Position numbers and translations under genes: made by a program
Part shown: positions 17,993 to 26,699 of the stretch, piece by piece
How positions within the stretch are numbered: position 1 is the stretch's first letter
Layout of the letters: each line of letters opens with the position of its first letter
Notes under the pieces: model-generated
Database searches by the model: none
What the model was told of the DNA's origin: nothing
What the model saw: the letters and a program-made list of their open reading frames with translations, nothing else
Assembly: GCF_020171315.1 (NCBI RefSeq)
Contig: NZ_JAIUZP010000013.1
Coordinates: 62,001 to 126,000, forward strand
Reading direction: 5' to 3'
Length of the DNA stretch: 64,000 nt
Source: Pseudooceanicola nanhaiensis
GTDB taxonomy: Bacteria; Pseudomonadota; Alphaproteobacteria; Rhodobacterales; Rhodobacteraceae

Positions 17993-20089
17993 ATGAGCAG
18001 CCTCGACCAGCTGACCAACCCCGCCTCCATTGCCATCGTCGGCGCCTCGGACACCCCGACGCGGATCGGCGGGCGGCCGCTGCACTACATGCTGACCAAG
18101 GGCTACAAGGGCGATATCTACGCCGTGAACCCCAAGAGCGAGACGGTGCAGGGCCTCAGGGCCTACAAGACGATCTCGGACATTCCGGGGCAGCTGGACT
18201 TCGTGCTGATCGCCATTCCCGCCACCGCCGTGGTCGGCGCGGTGCGCGAGGCGATTGCCAAGGGCGCGCGCACGATCCTGATCTTCTCCTCCGGCTTTGC
18301 CGAGGCGGATGCCGCGGGCATCGCGGCGCAGCAGGAGATCCTGACGATGGCGCGGGCCGCGGGTGTGCGCATCCTCGGGCCGAACTGTCTGGGCGCGATC
18401 AGCCCGCGCAGCCATTTCTACCCCACCTTCACCTCGACCATCGAGAAGGGCGAGCCGCTGGCGGGCCACCTGGGCATCGCCAGCCAGTCGGGGGCGTATG
18501 GCAGCCACATCTTCCTGATCTGCCAGCAGCGTGGCCTCGGCATCTCGAACTTCGTCACCACGGGGAACGAGAGCGACCTGCACGTGGGTGAGCTGATCGG
18601 CATGCTGGCCGAGGATGACAACACCCACGCCATCGCGGCCTACGTGGAAAGCATCAAGGACGGCCCGGCCTTCATCGAGAGCCTCGAAATGGCCCGTGCC
18701 GCGCGCAAGCCGGTCTTCGTCATGAAGGTGGGCCACTCCTCTGCGGGGGCGGCGGCGGCCTCGTCCCACACCGCCTCGCTGGCGGGCGAGGACGTGGTCT
18801 ATGACGCGGTGCTGCGCCAGCATGGCGCGATCCGGGTGAACTCGACCGAGGAGATGATCGACCTCGCCTACGCCGCGCGGCCCCGGATCTATCCGGCGGG
18901 CAAGCGGGTCGGGCTGGTCACCGTCTCGGGCGGGGCGGGCATCCTGATGGCCGATGCGGCCTCCGACTGCGGGCTCGACGTGGCCGAGATGCCGGAGGAG
19001 GCGCAGGCCGAGCTGAAGGCGGTTCTGCCCTTCGCCTCGCCGCGCAACCCGGTGGACGTGACGGCGCAGCTCTTCAACAACCTCTCGCTGGTGCCGCAGT
19101 TCACCACGGCGATGCTCGACCGCGGCAACTACGACGGGATGATCGGCTTCTGGACCTCGGTCGGCGGCGCGCCGACGCTGGCCAAGCCGCTGATGGACGG
19201 GCTCAAACAGTCGATGGAGGGGCGCACGGACACGCTCTTCATCCAGTCGGTCGTGGCCCCGCCCGAGATCATCGCGCAATACGAGGCCGAGGGCTTCCCC
19301 TGCTTCGAGGACCCCACCCGCGCGGTCGAGGCGCTTGCCGGGCTGATGCAGGCGGGTGCGGCCTTCGCCGCCGGTCGCCCCGTCACGCCGCCCGCACTGG
19401 ACCTGCCCGCGCTGCCCGATCGCGACCTGAGCGAGCTGGAGGCGAAGGAGCTGATGGCCGCAGCCGGGCTGGCGGTGGACGTGGATCGCCTTGTCACCAC
19501 GCCCGAGGACGCGGCCGAGGCGGTCGCAGTGCTGGGGCGCAAGGCGGTGCTCAAGATCGTCTCGCCCGACATCGCGCACAAGACGGAAGCGGGCGGCGTG
19601 AAGCTGAACGTCTCCGCCGAAGAGGCGCCCGCCGCCTTCAGTGCGATCATGGAAAGCGCCAAGGCCTATAATCCCAAGGCCAAGCTGGACGGCGTGCTGA
19701 TCGCGCCCATGGCGGGCGAGGGGGTGGATTGCATCCTCGGCGCGCGGATCGACCCGGTCTTCGGCCCGGTGGTCCTCTTCGGGCTGGGGGGCATCTTCAC
19801 CGAGGTGCTGAAGGACGTGGCCTTCCGTGCCGCGCCCTTCGACGAGTCCACCGCGCGCGAGATGATCGACGAGTTGAAGGGCCGCGACCTGCTCTTCGGC
19901 GCGCGGGGACAGGCGCCCTGCGATATCGACGCGCTCACGACACAGATCAGCCTTTTCAGCCGCGCGGCGGCAGGCTGGGCCGACCAGATCGACAGCATGG
20001 AAATCAACCCGCTCCGCGCCCTGCCCGAAGGGTGTCAGGCGCTGGACGCGCTGATCCTGCGCAAGACCAAGGAGGAGAGCCATGACTGA
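17993..20089 (+). CDS. Acyl-CoA synthetase, NDP-forming type
   Basis: About 698 residues, fusing an N-terminal CoA-binding domain (PASIAIVGASDTPTRIGGRP), a succinyl-CoA-ligase-like domain with the expected phospho-histidine in SSHTASLAG, and a C-terminal ATP-grasp domain (KIVSPDIAHKTEAGGVKLN). It should activate a carboxylic acid to its CoA ester with release of ADP and phosphate, a plausible entry step for the acid taken up by the TAXI TRAP system. Two starts have ribosome sites: ATG 17975 (GAGGAGG, five bases) and ATG 17993 (GAGAGGAG, eight bases). I use the second, where conserved sequence begins. Confidence 0.9.
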   Translation: MSSLDQLTNPASIAIVGASDTPTRIGGRPLHYMLTKGYKGDIYAVNPKSETVQGLRAYKTISDIPGQLDFVLIAIPATAVVGAVREAIAKGARTILIFSSGFAEADAAGIAAQQEILTMARAAGVRILGPNCLGAISPRSHFYPTFTSTIEKGEPLAGHLGIASQSGAYGSHIFLICQQRGLGISNFVTTGNESDLHVGELIGMLAEDDNTHAIAAYVESIKDGPAFIESLEMARAARKPVFVMKVGHSSAGAAAASSHTASLAGEDVVYDAVLRQHGAIRVNSTEEMIDLAYAARPRIYPAGKRVGLVTVSGGAGILMADAASDCGLDVAEMPEEAQAELKAVLPFASPRNPVDVTAQLFNNLSLVPQFTTAMLDRGNYDGMIGFWTSVGGAPTLAKPLMDGLKQSMEGRTDTLFIQSVVAPPEIIAQYEAEGFPCFEDPTRAVEALAGLMQAGAAFAAGRPVTPPALDLPALPDRDLSELEAKELMAAAGLAVDVDRLVTTPEDAAEAVAVLGRKAVLKIVSPDIAHKTEAGGVKLNVSAEEAPAAFSAIMESAKAYNPKAKLDGVLIAPMAGEGVDCILGARIDPVFGPVVLFGLGGIFTEVLKDVAFRAAPFDESTAREMIDELKGRDLLFGARGQAPCDIDALTTQISLFSRAAAGWADQIDSMEINPLRALPEGCQALDALILRKTKEESHD

Positions 20090-20474
20090 CGTGGCAGAGG
20101 CAACCGGACCGGAGGCGCAATACCGCGCCTACCTCGCCGAGGGGCGGTTCATGATCCAGAAATCGCGGAGCAGCGGACAATATGTCTTCTATCCGCGCGT
20201 GGCAGAGCCGGGCACCGGCGCGCGCGATCTGGAGTGGGTGGCCCCCAGCGGGCTGGGGCGCGTCTGCGCCACCACCGTCACCCGGCAGCGCCCCGAGACG
20301 GGCGGCGATTACAACATCGCCATGGTCGACCTCGACGAGGGGCCGCGCGTCCTGTCGCGGGTGACCGGCATGGCGCCGGAAGAGGTGACCATCGGCCTGC
20401 GGGTCGAGGCCTATGTGGACGATCTGGACGGCGCCCCCGCGGTGCTCTTCCGCAAGGTGGAGGGCGCGCAATGA
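20082..20474 (+). CDS. DUF35-family OB-fold protein lacking zinc-ribbon cysteines
   Basis: 130 residues, overlapping the synthetase stop by eight bases. It has the DUF35 layout, with an N-terminal helix (YRAYLAEGRFMIQK) and an OB-fold beginning at LEWVAPSGLGRV. In usual members four cysteines form a rubredoxin-like zinc ribbon; here the region reads SRSSGQYVFYPRVAEPGTG, with all four replaced. DUF35 proteins bind and help thiolase-fold enzymes, as with ChsH2 and Ltp2 in steroid degradation, and the next gene is exactly such a protein. Loss of the zinc ribbon is unusual and may reflect a different partner contact. Confidence 0.82.
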   Translation: MTDVAEATGPEAQYRAYLAEGRFMIQKSRSSGQYVFYPRVAEPGTGARDLEWVAPSGLGRVCATTVTRQRPETGGDYNIAMVDLDEGPRVLSRVTGMAPEEVTIGLRVEAYVDDLDGAPAVLFRKVEGAQ

Positions 20475-21649
20475 GCCACCAGTTGAGAGGCAAGGCCGCC
20501 TGCGTGGGCATGGCCACCACCGGCATGGGCGAGGCCCCGAGCCGCAGCGCGATGGACCTGATGGCGGGCGCGGTTCTGGACGCGCTGGAGGATGCGGGCA
20601 TCCCGCTGGCGGAGGTCGACGGCGTCTTTGCCGCCAATGCCGTGCATTCCATGGCCAGCATGTCGCTGAGCGAACACCTCGGCATCGTGCCGGTGATCTC
20701 GGACAATTCCAACGTCGGCGGGTCGTCCTTCATGCAGCATGCGCTGCTGGCGGCCACCGCGCTGGAGGCGGGTCTGATCAACGTGGCGGTCATCGCCTAT
20801 GGCTCCAACCAGCGCTCCGCCGGCGGGTTTCAGGGCGTGTCCGAGCCGTTGCCCTACGAGGCGCAGTTCAAGCCGCGCAACCCGATCACCAGCTACGCGC
20901 TCGTCACCTCGCACTACCTTCACCGCTTCGGCGTCACGCGCGAGCAGTTGGCCGAAGTGCCCGTGGCGGCCCGGGCCTGGGCGAACCTGAACCCCGAGGC
21001 CTTCATGTACGACAAGGGCCCGCTGACGGTGGAGGATGTGCTGGCGGCACGGATGATCTCCGACCCGCTCGGCAAGCTCGACTGCTGCCTTGTCACCGAT
21101 GGCGGCGCGGCCATCGTCATGACCCGCGCCGACCGGGCCAAGGACACGCGGCACACGCCGGTGCACCTGCTGGGCGCGGGGGTGGCACACTATCACCGCA
21201 TGATCTCGACCATGCCGGACCTCGCGGTGACGGCGGCGACGACCTCTGGCGAACGGGCCTATGCCATGGCGGGGCTGACGGCGGCGGACATGGACAGCGT
21301 GCAGCTCTACGACGCCTTCTCGATCAACACGCTGCTCTTCCTCGAAGACCTCGGCTTCTGCGCCAAGGGCGAGGCGGCGGAGTTCATCAAGGGCGGCCAT
21401 ATCGCGCCCGGGGGCGGGCTGCCGGTGAACACCAATGGCGGCGGGCTCTCCTGTGTCCATCCCGGGATGTACGGGCTCTACGTCATGATCGAGGCGATCG
21501 CGCAGATCCGCGCCACGCTGGACGGCGCGCCTGCACCCCGCGACGTGGGCGGCTGGGTGCCGGGGACGAAGCTGGCGCTGGCCCATGGCAACGGCGGTGT
21601 CCTGTCGGCGCAGGCAACCACCATCTGGGGCGCGCCGGAAACGGTCTGA
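20471..21649 (+). CDS. Thiolase-fold protein without nucleophilic Cys (Ltp2/SCP-x-like aldolase candidate)
   Basis: 392 residues with a thiolase fold of the lipid-transfer-protein group, overlapping the DUF35 gene by four bases (ATGA). Where thiolases have the acyl-accepting cysteine this protein reads DNSNVGGSSF (residues 78-87), so the nucleophile is missing. The C-terminal half has LYDAFS (Tyr280) and VHPGMYG (His330, Tyr334). These resemble the tyrosine-containing blocks of the retro-aldolase Ltp2, in place of the thiolase GHP and CxG motifs. It may cleave a hydroxyacyl-CoA by a retro-aldol reaction, with the DUF35 partner. A non-catalytic role is the alternative. Confidence 0.82.
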   Translation: MSHQLRGKAACVGMATTGMGEAPSRSAMDLMAGAVLDALEDAGIPLAEVDGVFAANAVHSMASMSLSEHLGIVPVISDNSNVGGSSFMQHALLAATALEAGLINVAVIAYGSNQRSAGGFQGVSEPLPYEAQFKPRNPITSYALVTSHYLHRFGVTREQLAEVPVAARAWANLNPEAFMYDKGPLTVEDVLAARMISDPLGKLDCCLVTDGGAAIVMTRADRAKDTRHTPVHLLGAGVAHYHRMISTMPDLAVTAATTSGERAYAMAGLTAADMDSVQLYDAFSINTLLFLEDLGFCAKGEAAEFIKGGHIAPGGGLPVNTNGGGLSCVHPGMYGLYVMIEAIAQIRATLDGAPAPRDVGGWVPGTKLALAHGNGGVLSAQATTIWGAPETV

Positions 21650-21659
21650 CGACAACACG

Positions 21660-21689
21660 CTGGCCCGGCGGCGCAAGAGGCCGGGCCAG
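21660..21689. terminator. Intercistronic hairpin before the CoA-transferase
   Basis: CTGGCCCGGC and GCCGGGCCAG make a perfect ten-base-pair stem around a ten-base loop, in the 66-base gap between the thiolase-fold gene and the CoA-transferase gene. There is no U-tract, so partial termination or mRNA processing is more likely than a full stop. Confidence 0.5.
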
Positions 21690-21715
21690 CCAGACGGCAA
21701 GGAGGGGAGAGGACC

Positions 21716-22987
21716 ATGTCAGATAGGATGCCAACCGCCGAACAGGCAGCGGAGGCTGCACAGCCCAGCCCCGGCGCGCTGGACGGGCTGCGGGTGCTGG
21801 ATCTGTCGCGGGTGCTGGCAGGGCCATGGTGCGCCCAGAACCTTGCCGATCTCGGCGCGGACGTGGTGAAGGTCGAAAGCCCGGATGGCGGCGACGACAC
21901 CCGCAAGTGGGGCCCCCCCTTCGTGACCGAGCCCGAGACCGGGCGCCGCGATGCGGCCTATTACTTCGCCACCAACCGCAACAAGCGCTCCATCGCCGTG
22001 GACTTCCGCCAGCCGGAAGGGCTGGAACTGGTCCGCGATCTTGCGCGGCAGGCGGACGTGGTGATCGAGAACTTCAAGCTCGGCGGCCTGCGGAAATACG
22101 GGCTTGACGTGGAGAGCATCCGCGAAATCAATCCGAACGTCATCTATTGCTCGATCACCGGCTTCGGCCAGACCGGGCCCTATGCGGCGCGGCCGGGCTA
22201 TGACTTCCTGCTGCAGGGCATGGGCGGGCTGATGAGCTTTACCGGCCTGCCGGACGGGGTGCCCGGCGCGGGGCCGATGAAGGTGGGCGTGGCGGTCTGC
22301 GATCTCTTCACCGCCATGTATGCCACCACCGCGATCCTTGCCGCCGTGGTCCACCGTGAGAAAACCGGTGAGGGCCAGCACATCGACTGCGCGCTTTTCG
22401 ATACGCAGATCGCGGTGCTGGCGAACCAGGCGTCGAACTGGCTCAACGGCGGGACCGTGCCGCAGCGTATGGGCAACAATCACCCCAACGTGGTGCCCTA
22501 CCGGGTCTACCCCGTCGCGGACGGGCATATCATCATCGCCTGCGGCAATGACCGGCAGTTCGGGGCGCTTGTCACCGCGCTTGGTGCGGCGGAGCTGGCG
22601 GGCGATCCGCGCTTTGCCACGAACGAGGCGCGGGTGATGAACCGCGCCGAGATCGACCAGCGGATCGAAGCCCTTTTGCAGGCGATCCCGCGCGACGCGG
22701 CGCTGCACCAGATCGAGGCCGCGGGCGTGCCCTGCGGGCCGATCAATGACCTCGCCGATGTTTTCGCCGACCCCCATGTCGCGGCGCGGGGCGCGGTGGT
22801 CGAACAGACCGACGACAGCGGCCTGACCACCCGCTCCGTCGCCTTCCCCGCGCGGCTGGACCGCACGCCCGCCACCTATCGCCGGGCGCCGCCGCGTCTG
22901 GGGCAGAACGGGGCCGAGGTGCTGGCCGACTGGGCCGGCTACGATCCCGCGCGGCTGGCGGCGCTGCGCCGCGACGGGGTGATCTGA
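21716..22987 (+). CDS. Family III CoA-transferase (CaiB/BaiF)
   Basis: 423 residues with the CaiB/BaiF fold. Near the N-terminus are LDLSRVLAGPWCAQNLADLGADVVKVE blocks; ATNRNKRSIAVDF follows; Asp196 in VGVAVCDLFTA lies where the aspartyl-CoA nucleophile is expected. It moves CoA between carboxylic acids, for example from succinyl-CoA to the pathway acid. The operon thus holds two ways of activating an acid, this enzyme and the NDP-forming synthetase. The ATG follows GGAGGGGAGAGG. A 19-residue N-terminal extension before LDGLRVLDL may be real or reflect a later start. Confidence 0.9.
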   Translation: MSDRMPTAEQAAEAAQPSPGALDGLRVLDLSRVLAGPWCAQNLADLGADVVKVESPDGGDDTRKWGPPFVTEPETGRRDAAYYFATNRNKRSIAVDFRQPEGLELVRDLARQADVVIENFKLGGLRKYGLDVESIREINPNVIYCSITGFGQTGPYAARPGYDFLLQGMGGLMSFTGLPDGVPGAGPMKVGVAVCDLFTAMYATTAILAAVVHREKTGEGQHIDCALFDTQIAVLANQASNWLNGGTVPQRMGNNHPNVVPYRVYPVADGHIIIACGNDRQFGALVTALGAAELAGDPRFATNEARVMNRAEIDQRIEALLQAIPRDAALHQIEAAGVPCGPINDLADVFADPHVAARGAVVEQTDDSGLTTRSVAFPARLDRTPATYRRAPPRLGQNGAEVLADWAGYDPARLAALRRDGVI

Positions 22988-22988
22988 C

Positions 22989-23786
22989 GTGGCCTCCTAC
23001 AAGCCGGTCAATGCGGCCCTGCGGGTGCTGGACGTTCTGGTGGCGGTGAACCAGCAGAGCGGCCGGGCCAGCGTGGGCGGCATCCACCACCAGACCGGCA
23101 TCGACAAGGCCACCATCGTGCGGATGCTGGAGACGCTGATCAGCGCGGGCTTCGTGGTGCGCGATGCAGAGGCGCCGCTCTACGAGGTGACAAGCAAGAC
23201 GCTGATGCTGTCGAACTCCTACCAGAAGCACCGGGAGTTGGGCCGCCTGCTGACCGCGCCGCTGGAAACCTTCCGCACGCGGATCAACTGGCCCTCGGAC
23301 GTGGCCTTCTATGAGGACGGCGTGATGCTGGTGGTCAGCAGCACGCGGCAAAGCGGGGCGCTGTCCTTCAACCGCGCGGCAGGCTTCCGGTCGCCGGTCT
23401 TTGCCAGCAGCCTTGGCCTCGCCTACATGGCCCACGCCCCGGAGGCCGAGGTGGAGGAGGCCGCCCGGCTGGCCGCCGCGCAATCCGCGCCATGGAATGG
23501 TTTGGCGCGCGATCCCGTGGCCCGGGCCGAGAGGCTGGCCGAGATCCGCGCGCGCGGCTACGCCGAGATGGACCCGGTCTATTCCCAGCTGGAATACCAG
23601 CGACAGGTGACCAGCATCGGGGTGCCCGTGCTGGCGGGGGGGCGGTCGATTGCCTCGGTCAACGTGATCTACCTGCGCCGCGCCATGACGGCAGAGCGCG
23701 CCGTGGCCGAGGTGCTGCCCGGCCTGAAGGAGGCCGCGGGCGAGATGGCCGAGGTGCTGCGGTCCGAACTCGTCGGCGCAGTCTGA
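22989..23786 (+). CDS. IclR-family transcriptional regulator
   Basis: 265 residues, starting with GTG one base after the CoA-transferase stop and therefore the last gene of that operon. The N-terminal winged helix-turn-helix includes GIDKATIVRMLETLISAGFV; the effector domain follows from about residue 75. It is a clear paralogue of the IclR protein at 8131, with the same MASY start and matching motifs such as NWPSD and SFNR. It is the best local candidate to bind the two TGAAA-N5-TTTCA sites, because that geometry is known for KdgR in the same family. Confidence 0.9.
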   Translation: MASYKPVNAALRVLDVLVAVNQQSGRASVGGIHHQTGIDKATIVRMLETLISAGFVVRDAEAPLYEVTSKTLMLSNSYQKHRELGRLLTAPLETFRTRINWPSDVAFYEDGVMLVVSSTRQSGALSFNRAAGFRSPVFASSLGLAYMAHAPEAEVEEAARLAAAQSAPWNGLARDPVARAERLAEIRARGYAEMDPVYSQLEYQRQVTSIGVPVLAGGRSIASVNVIYLRRAMTAERAVAEVLPGLKEAAGEMAEVLRSELVGAV

Positions 23787-23837
23787 CGGGGCCGTTGGGA
23801 CCGCGCCGCGACCCAAAACAGTCTCTAACAAGGCAAA

Positions 23838-23859
23838 ACGGCCACCCGGGGGCGGCCGT
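23838..23859. terminator. Bidirectional terminator-like hairpin
   Basis: ACGGCC pairs with GGCCGT, continuing through one mismatch to CCC/GGG. It lies between the convergent IclR and carboxynorspermidine dehydrogenase genes, with AAAA on one flank, and so can serve both strands. Confidence 0.55.
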
Positions 23860-23883
23860 CTCTCGATCCGGGTCAGGCGTGGA

Positions 23884-25137
23884 TCAGCCCTTGTAGTCGG
23901 TCCAGGCCATGTCCTCGCCCTTCAAGCCGCCCTTGATGACGCGGGTCGGCAGGCCGATCCGGTCCAGCAGGGTGAAGAAGGGTTTCGGGTCCAGCTCCTC
24001 GACGTTCTTCATGGTCTTGGCATCCCATTCGCCGGTGGCGACCAGCATCGCTGCGGCAACCGGGGGCACGCCCGCGGTATAGGAAATGCCCTGGCTGCCC
24101 ACTTCCTCGTAGGCTTCCTTGTGGTCGGCCACGTTGTAGACGAAAAGCTCGATCTCCTGACCGTCCTTGGTGCCCTTCACCAGATCGCCGATGCAGGTCT
24201 TGCCGGTGTAGTCGGGCGCCAGCGAGGCGGGATCGGGCAGGCAGGCCTTCACCACCTTCAGCGGCACCACTTCACCGCCGTCGGCCAGTTTCACCGGCTG
24301 CTCGGACAGCAGGCCGATGTTCTTCAGCACGGTGAAGACGTTGATGTAGTGATCGCCGAAGCCCATCCAGAAGCGCACGTCCGCCTGCGGATAGTTGGTG
24401 GCCAGCGAATGCACCTCGTCATGGCCCGACTGGTAGGCCTTGGAGGGGCCGACCACCGGCAGGTCCCATTCGTGGCCGGAGGCGAACATGGTCGTCTCCT
24501 TCCACTGCTGGTCTTCCCAGTAGTAGACCACGCCGGTGAATTCGCGGAAGTTGATCTCCGGATCGAAGTTCGTGGCGAAATACTTGCCGTGGGAGCCGGC
24601 GTTGATGTCGACGATGTCGATGCTCTTCACCTCGTCCATCTGGTCGATGGCGAAGCGGGCATAGGCGTTCACCACGCCCGGATCGAAGCCCGCGCCGAGG
24701 ATCGCGGTCACGCCCTTCTCGGTGCAGGTGTCGCGGCGCTTCCACTCGTAGTTGGCATACCACGGCGGGGTCTCGCAGATCTTCTCGGGCTCTTCGTGGA
24801 TCGCGGTGTCGATGTAGGCGGCGCCGGTCTCGATGCAGGCGTCGAGGACATGCATGTTGACGAAAGCGGTGCCCACGTTGATCACGATCTGGGCCCCGGT
24901 CTCGCGGATCAGGGCGGCCACCTCGGCCGGCTGGGTCGCGTCGACGGCATGGGCGGTGAACGCGCCCTCCACCTTCATCGCGCCCTTGGCATGAACGCTC
25001 TCGATGATCGCGTCGCACTTGGCCTTGGTGCGGCTGGCGATATGGAGATCTCCCAGCACGTCGTTATTCTGGGCGCATTTGTGCGCCACCACCTGGGCGA
25101 CGCCACCGGCGCCGATGATGAGAACGTTCTTCTTCAA
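23884..25137 (-). CDS. Carboxynorspermidine dehydrogenase (saccharopine dehydrogenase family)
   Basis: 417 residues. The N-terminal Rossmann motif GAGGVAQVVAHKCAQ is followed by ASRTKAKCDAI, and the catalytic domain has FDPGVVNAYARFA and KYFATNFDPEINFREFTG. This matches carboxy(nor)spermidine dehydrogenase, which condenses a diamine with aspartate semialdehyde using NADPH. The product goes to the decarboxylase encoded just upstream on this strand, giving spermidine or norspermidine without S-adenosylmethionine decarboxylase. The start is a TTG at 25137 preceded by AAGGGAG. The 160 bases between the two genes hold no other gene. Confidence 0.9.
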   Translation of the reverse strand: MKKNVLIIGAGGVAQVVAHKCAQNNDVLGDLHIASRTKAKCDAIIESVHAKGAMKVEGAFTAHAVDATQPAEVAALIRETGAQIVINVGTAFVNMHVLDACIETGAAYIDTAIHEEPEKICETPPWYANYEWKRRDTCTEKGVTAILGAGFDPGVVNAYARFAIDQMDEVKSIDIVDINAGSHGKYFATNFDPEINFREFTGVVYYWEDQQWKETTMFASGHEWDLPVVGPSKAYQSGHDEVHSLATNYPQADVRFWMGFGDHYINVFTVLKNIGLLSEQPVKLADGGEVVPLKVVKACLPDPASLAPDYTGKTCIGDLVKGTKDGQEIELFVYNVADHKEAYEEVGSQGISYTAGVPPVAAAMLVATGEWDAKTMKNVEELDPKPFFTLLDRIGLPTRVIKGGLKGEDMAWTDYKG

Positions 25138-25297
25138 GACAGAACTCCCTTTATGATGAGGCGCCGCACGGACGCTCGGTCAGCATGGCACCCGGTGAAG
25201 GGTGCGGGGTCAGCCTGCGCCGGCGTGGCGCAGGGTCTGGCCGCGCGGGATGCGCGGAGTCTGGATGCGCCCGCGGGGGCGCGCAATCGCGGCACCC

Positions 25298-26389
25298 TCA
25301 GGAGAGGGCGGCCGCGAAATCCTCGTAGGTGAAGCCGCGCACCAGCCGTTCGGTGCCGTCCAGTTCACGAATGGCAATGGCGGGCATCTGCACACCGTTG
25401 AACCAGTTCTTCTTCACCATGGTATAGCCCGCCGCGTCCTGGATCGACAGGCGGTCGCCCGGTTGAAGGGCCTTCGGGAAGCGATACTCGCCAAAGATGT
25501 CACCTGCGAGACAGGATTTTCCGCAGATCATCCACTCCTGATCACCGCTTTCCTGCATCTTGGCGCTTTCGCGGTAGATCAGCAGGTCGAGCATATGCGC
25601 CTCGATGGAGCTGTCGACGATGGCGAGGTTCTTGCCGTTGTAGAGCGTGTCCAGCACGGTCACCTCCAGCGTGGTCGACTTGGTGATCGCCGCCTCGCCG
25701 GGTTCGAGGTAGACCTGCACCTCGTTCTCGCCGGCAAAGCGTTTCAGCCGCTCGGCCAGTTTCTCCAGCGGGTAGCCCTCGCCGGTGAAGTGGATGCCGC
25801 CGCCGAGGCTGATCCACTTCATCCGCTTGATGAGCGGGCCGAAGCGGTCCTCGATCTGGCCCAGCATCTCGTCGAAACGCTCGAAGCTCGCGTTCTCGCA
25901 GTTGTTGTGGAACATGAAGCCGCTGATCAGATCGGCCACCGGCTCGATCACCTCCGGGCTGTGCTCTCCGAGGCGCGAGAAGGGGCGGGCGGGATCGGCA
26001 AGGTCGAAGCCCGAGGTCGAGACACCGGGGTTCACCCGCAGCCCGCGGGTGTGATCGCGGCTGACCTCTTCGAAGCGGGCCAGCTGCTGCGCGGTGTTGA
26101 AGATCACCTTGTCCGAGGAGGCCAGCACCTCCTCGATCTCCTCCGGGGCCCAGGCCACGGAATAGGCATGGGTCTCGCCGGGGAACTTCTCGCGGCCCAG
26201 CTTCACCTCGAAGAGCGAGGAGGAGGTGGTGCCGTCCATGTACTCCGACATCATGTCGAAGACCGACCACGTGGCAAAGCACTTCAGCGCCAGCAGGGCC
26301 TTGGCGCCGGAAAGCTCCCGCAGGCGGGCGATCTTTTCCATGTTCGGAAGCAGGCGGGACTTGTCGATAAGATAGTAGGGCGTCTGCAT
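25298..26389 (-). CDS. nspC: Carboxynorspermidine/carboxyspermidine decarboxylase
   Basis: 363 residues of the fold III, PLP-dependent alanine racemase/decarboxylase family. The N-terminal MQTPYYLIDKSRLLPNMEKI is the standard NspC opening, with the PLP lysine expected in ALLALKCFATWSVFD. The C-terminal half has GDQEWMICGKSCLAGDIFGEY, including the conserved Cys and Asp of the partner active site. It decarboxylates carboxy(nor)spermidine, the second step after the dehydrogenase. I use the ATG at 26389 from family conservation; the ribosome site there is weak, and an in-frame ATG 15 codons upstream (26434) cannot be excluded. Confidence 0.93.
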   Translation of the reverse strand: MQTPYYLIDKSRLLPNMEKIARLRELSGAKALLALKCFATWSVFDMMSEYMDGTTSSSLFEVKLGREKFPGETHAYSVAWAPEEIEEVLASSDKVIFNTAQQLARFEEVSRDHTRGLRVNPGVSTSGFDLADPARPFSRLGEHSPEVIEPVADLISGFMFHNNCENASFERFDEMLGQIEDRFGPLIKRMKWISLGGGIHFTGEGYPLEKLAERLKRFAGENEVQVYLEPGEAAITKSTTLEVTVLDTLYNGKNLAIVDSSIEAHMLDLLIYRESAKMQESGDQEWMICGKSCLAGDIFGEYRFPKALQPGDRLSIQDAAGYTMVKKNWFNGVQMPAIAIRELDGTERLVRGFTYEDFAAALS

Positions 26390-26699
26390 GCGCGTCGGAA
26401 CCTTGGTTGGAGGACAGGAGAAGCGAGGCTGCATCAGGCAGGGCTGTTCTGGGGGCAGATAGCCTGCCTTGCCCCCTCCCGCAATGGTGCGGGGGAGGTT
26501 CAATCGCAGAAAAGCAGGGGTTCCACGGCGAAACGCGGGGTTGCAGGGGCGGCCTGCGGGTGGTGCGGGGCCGTTCCGTGGGGCGGAACGAGGCCCGGAC
26601 CTGTCGCCGCCTGCGCGGGGCGTCGGCGGGCCCGCGCCCCTTCGGCCCGCGCGGGCGGGCCGTTGCGCCTGCGGAGGATGATCCGCAGACGCAGGCTGT
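26390..26699. other. Intergenic region with hairpins (nspC upstream region)
   Basis: These 310 bases separate the nspC start from the SDR stop on the same strand and hold no convincing gene. GCG-mismatch-CTGCGGA pairs with TCCGCAG-mismatch-CGC at 26665-26692, a terminator-like stem eight bases beyond the SDR stop, without a U-tract. A second small hairpin, GTTCCG-TGGGG-CGGAAC, lies near 26572-26588. The nspC promoter should be in the remaining sequence. I see no clear -35/-10 pair, and no polyamine riboswitch-like structure I recognise. Confidence 0.5.
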
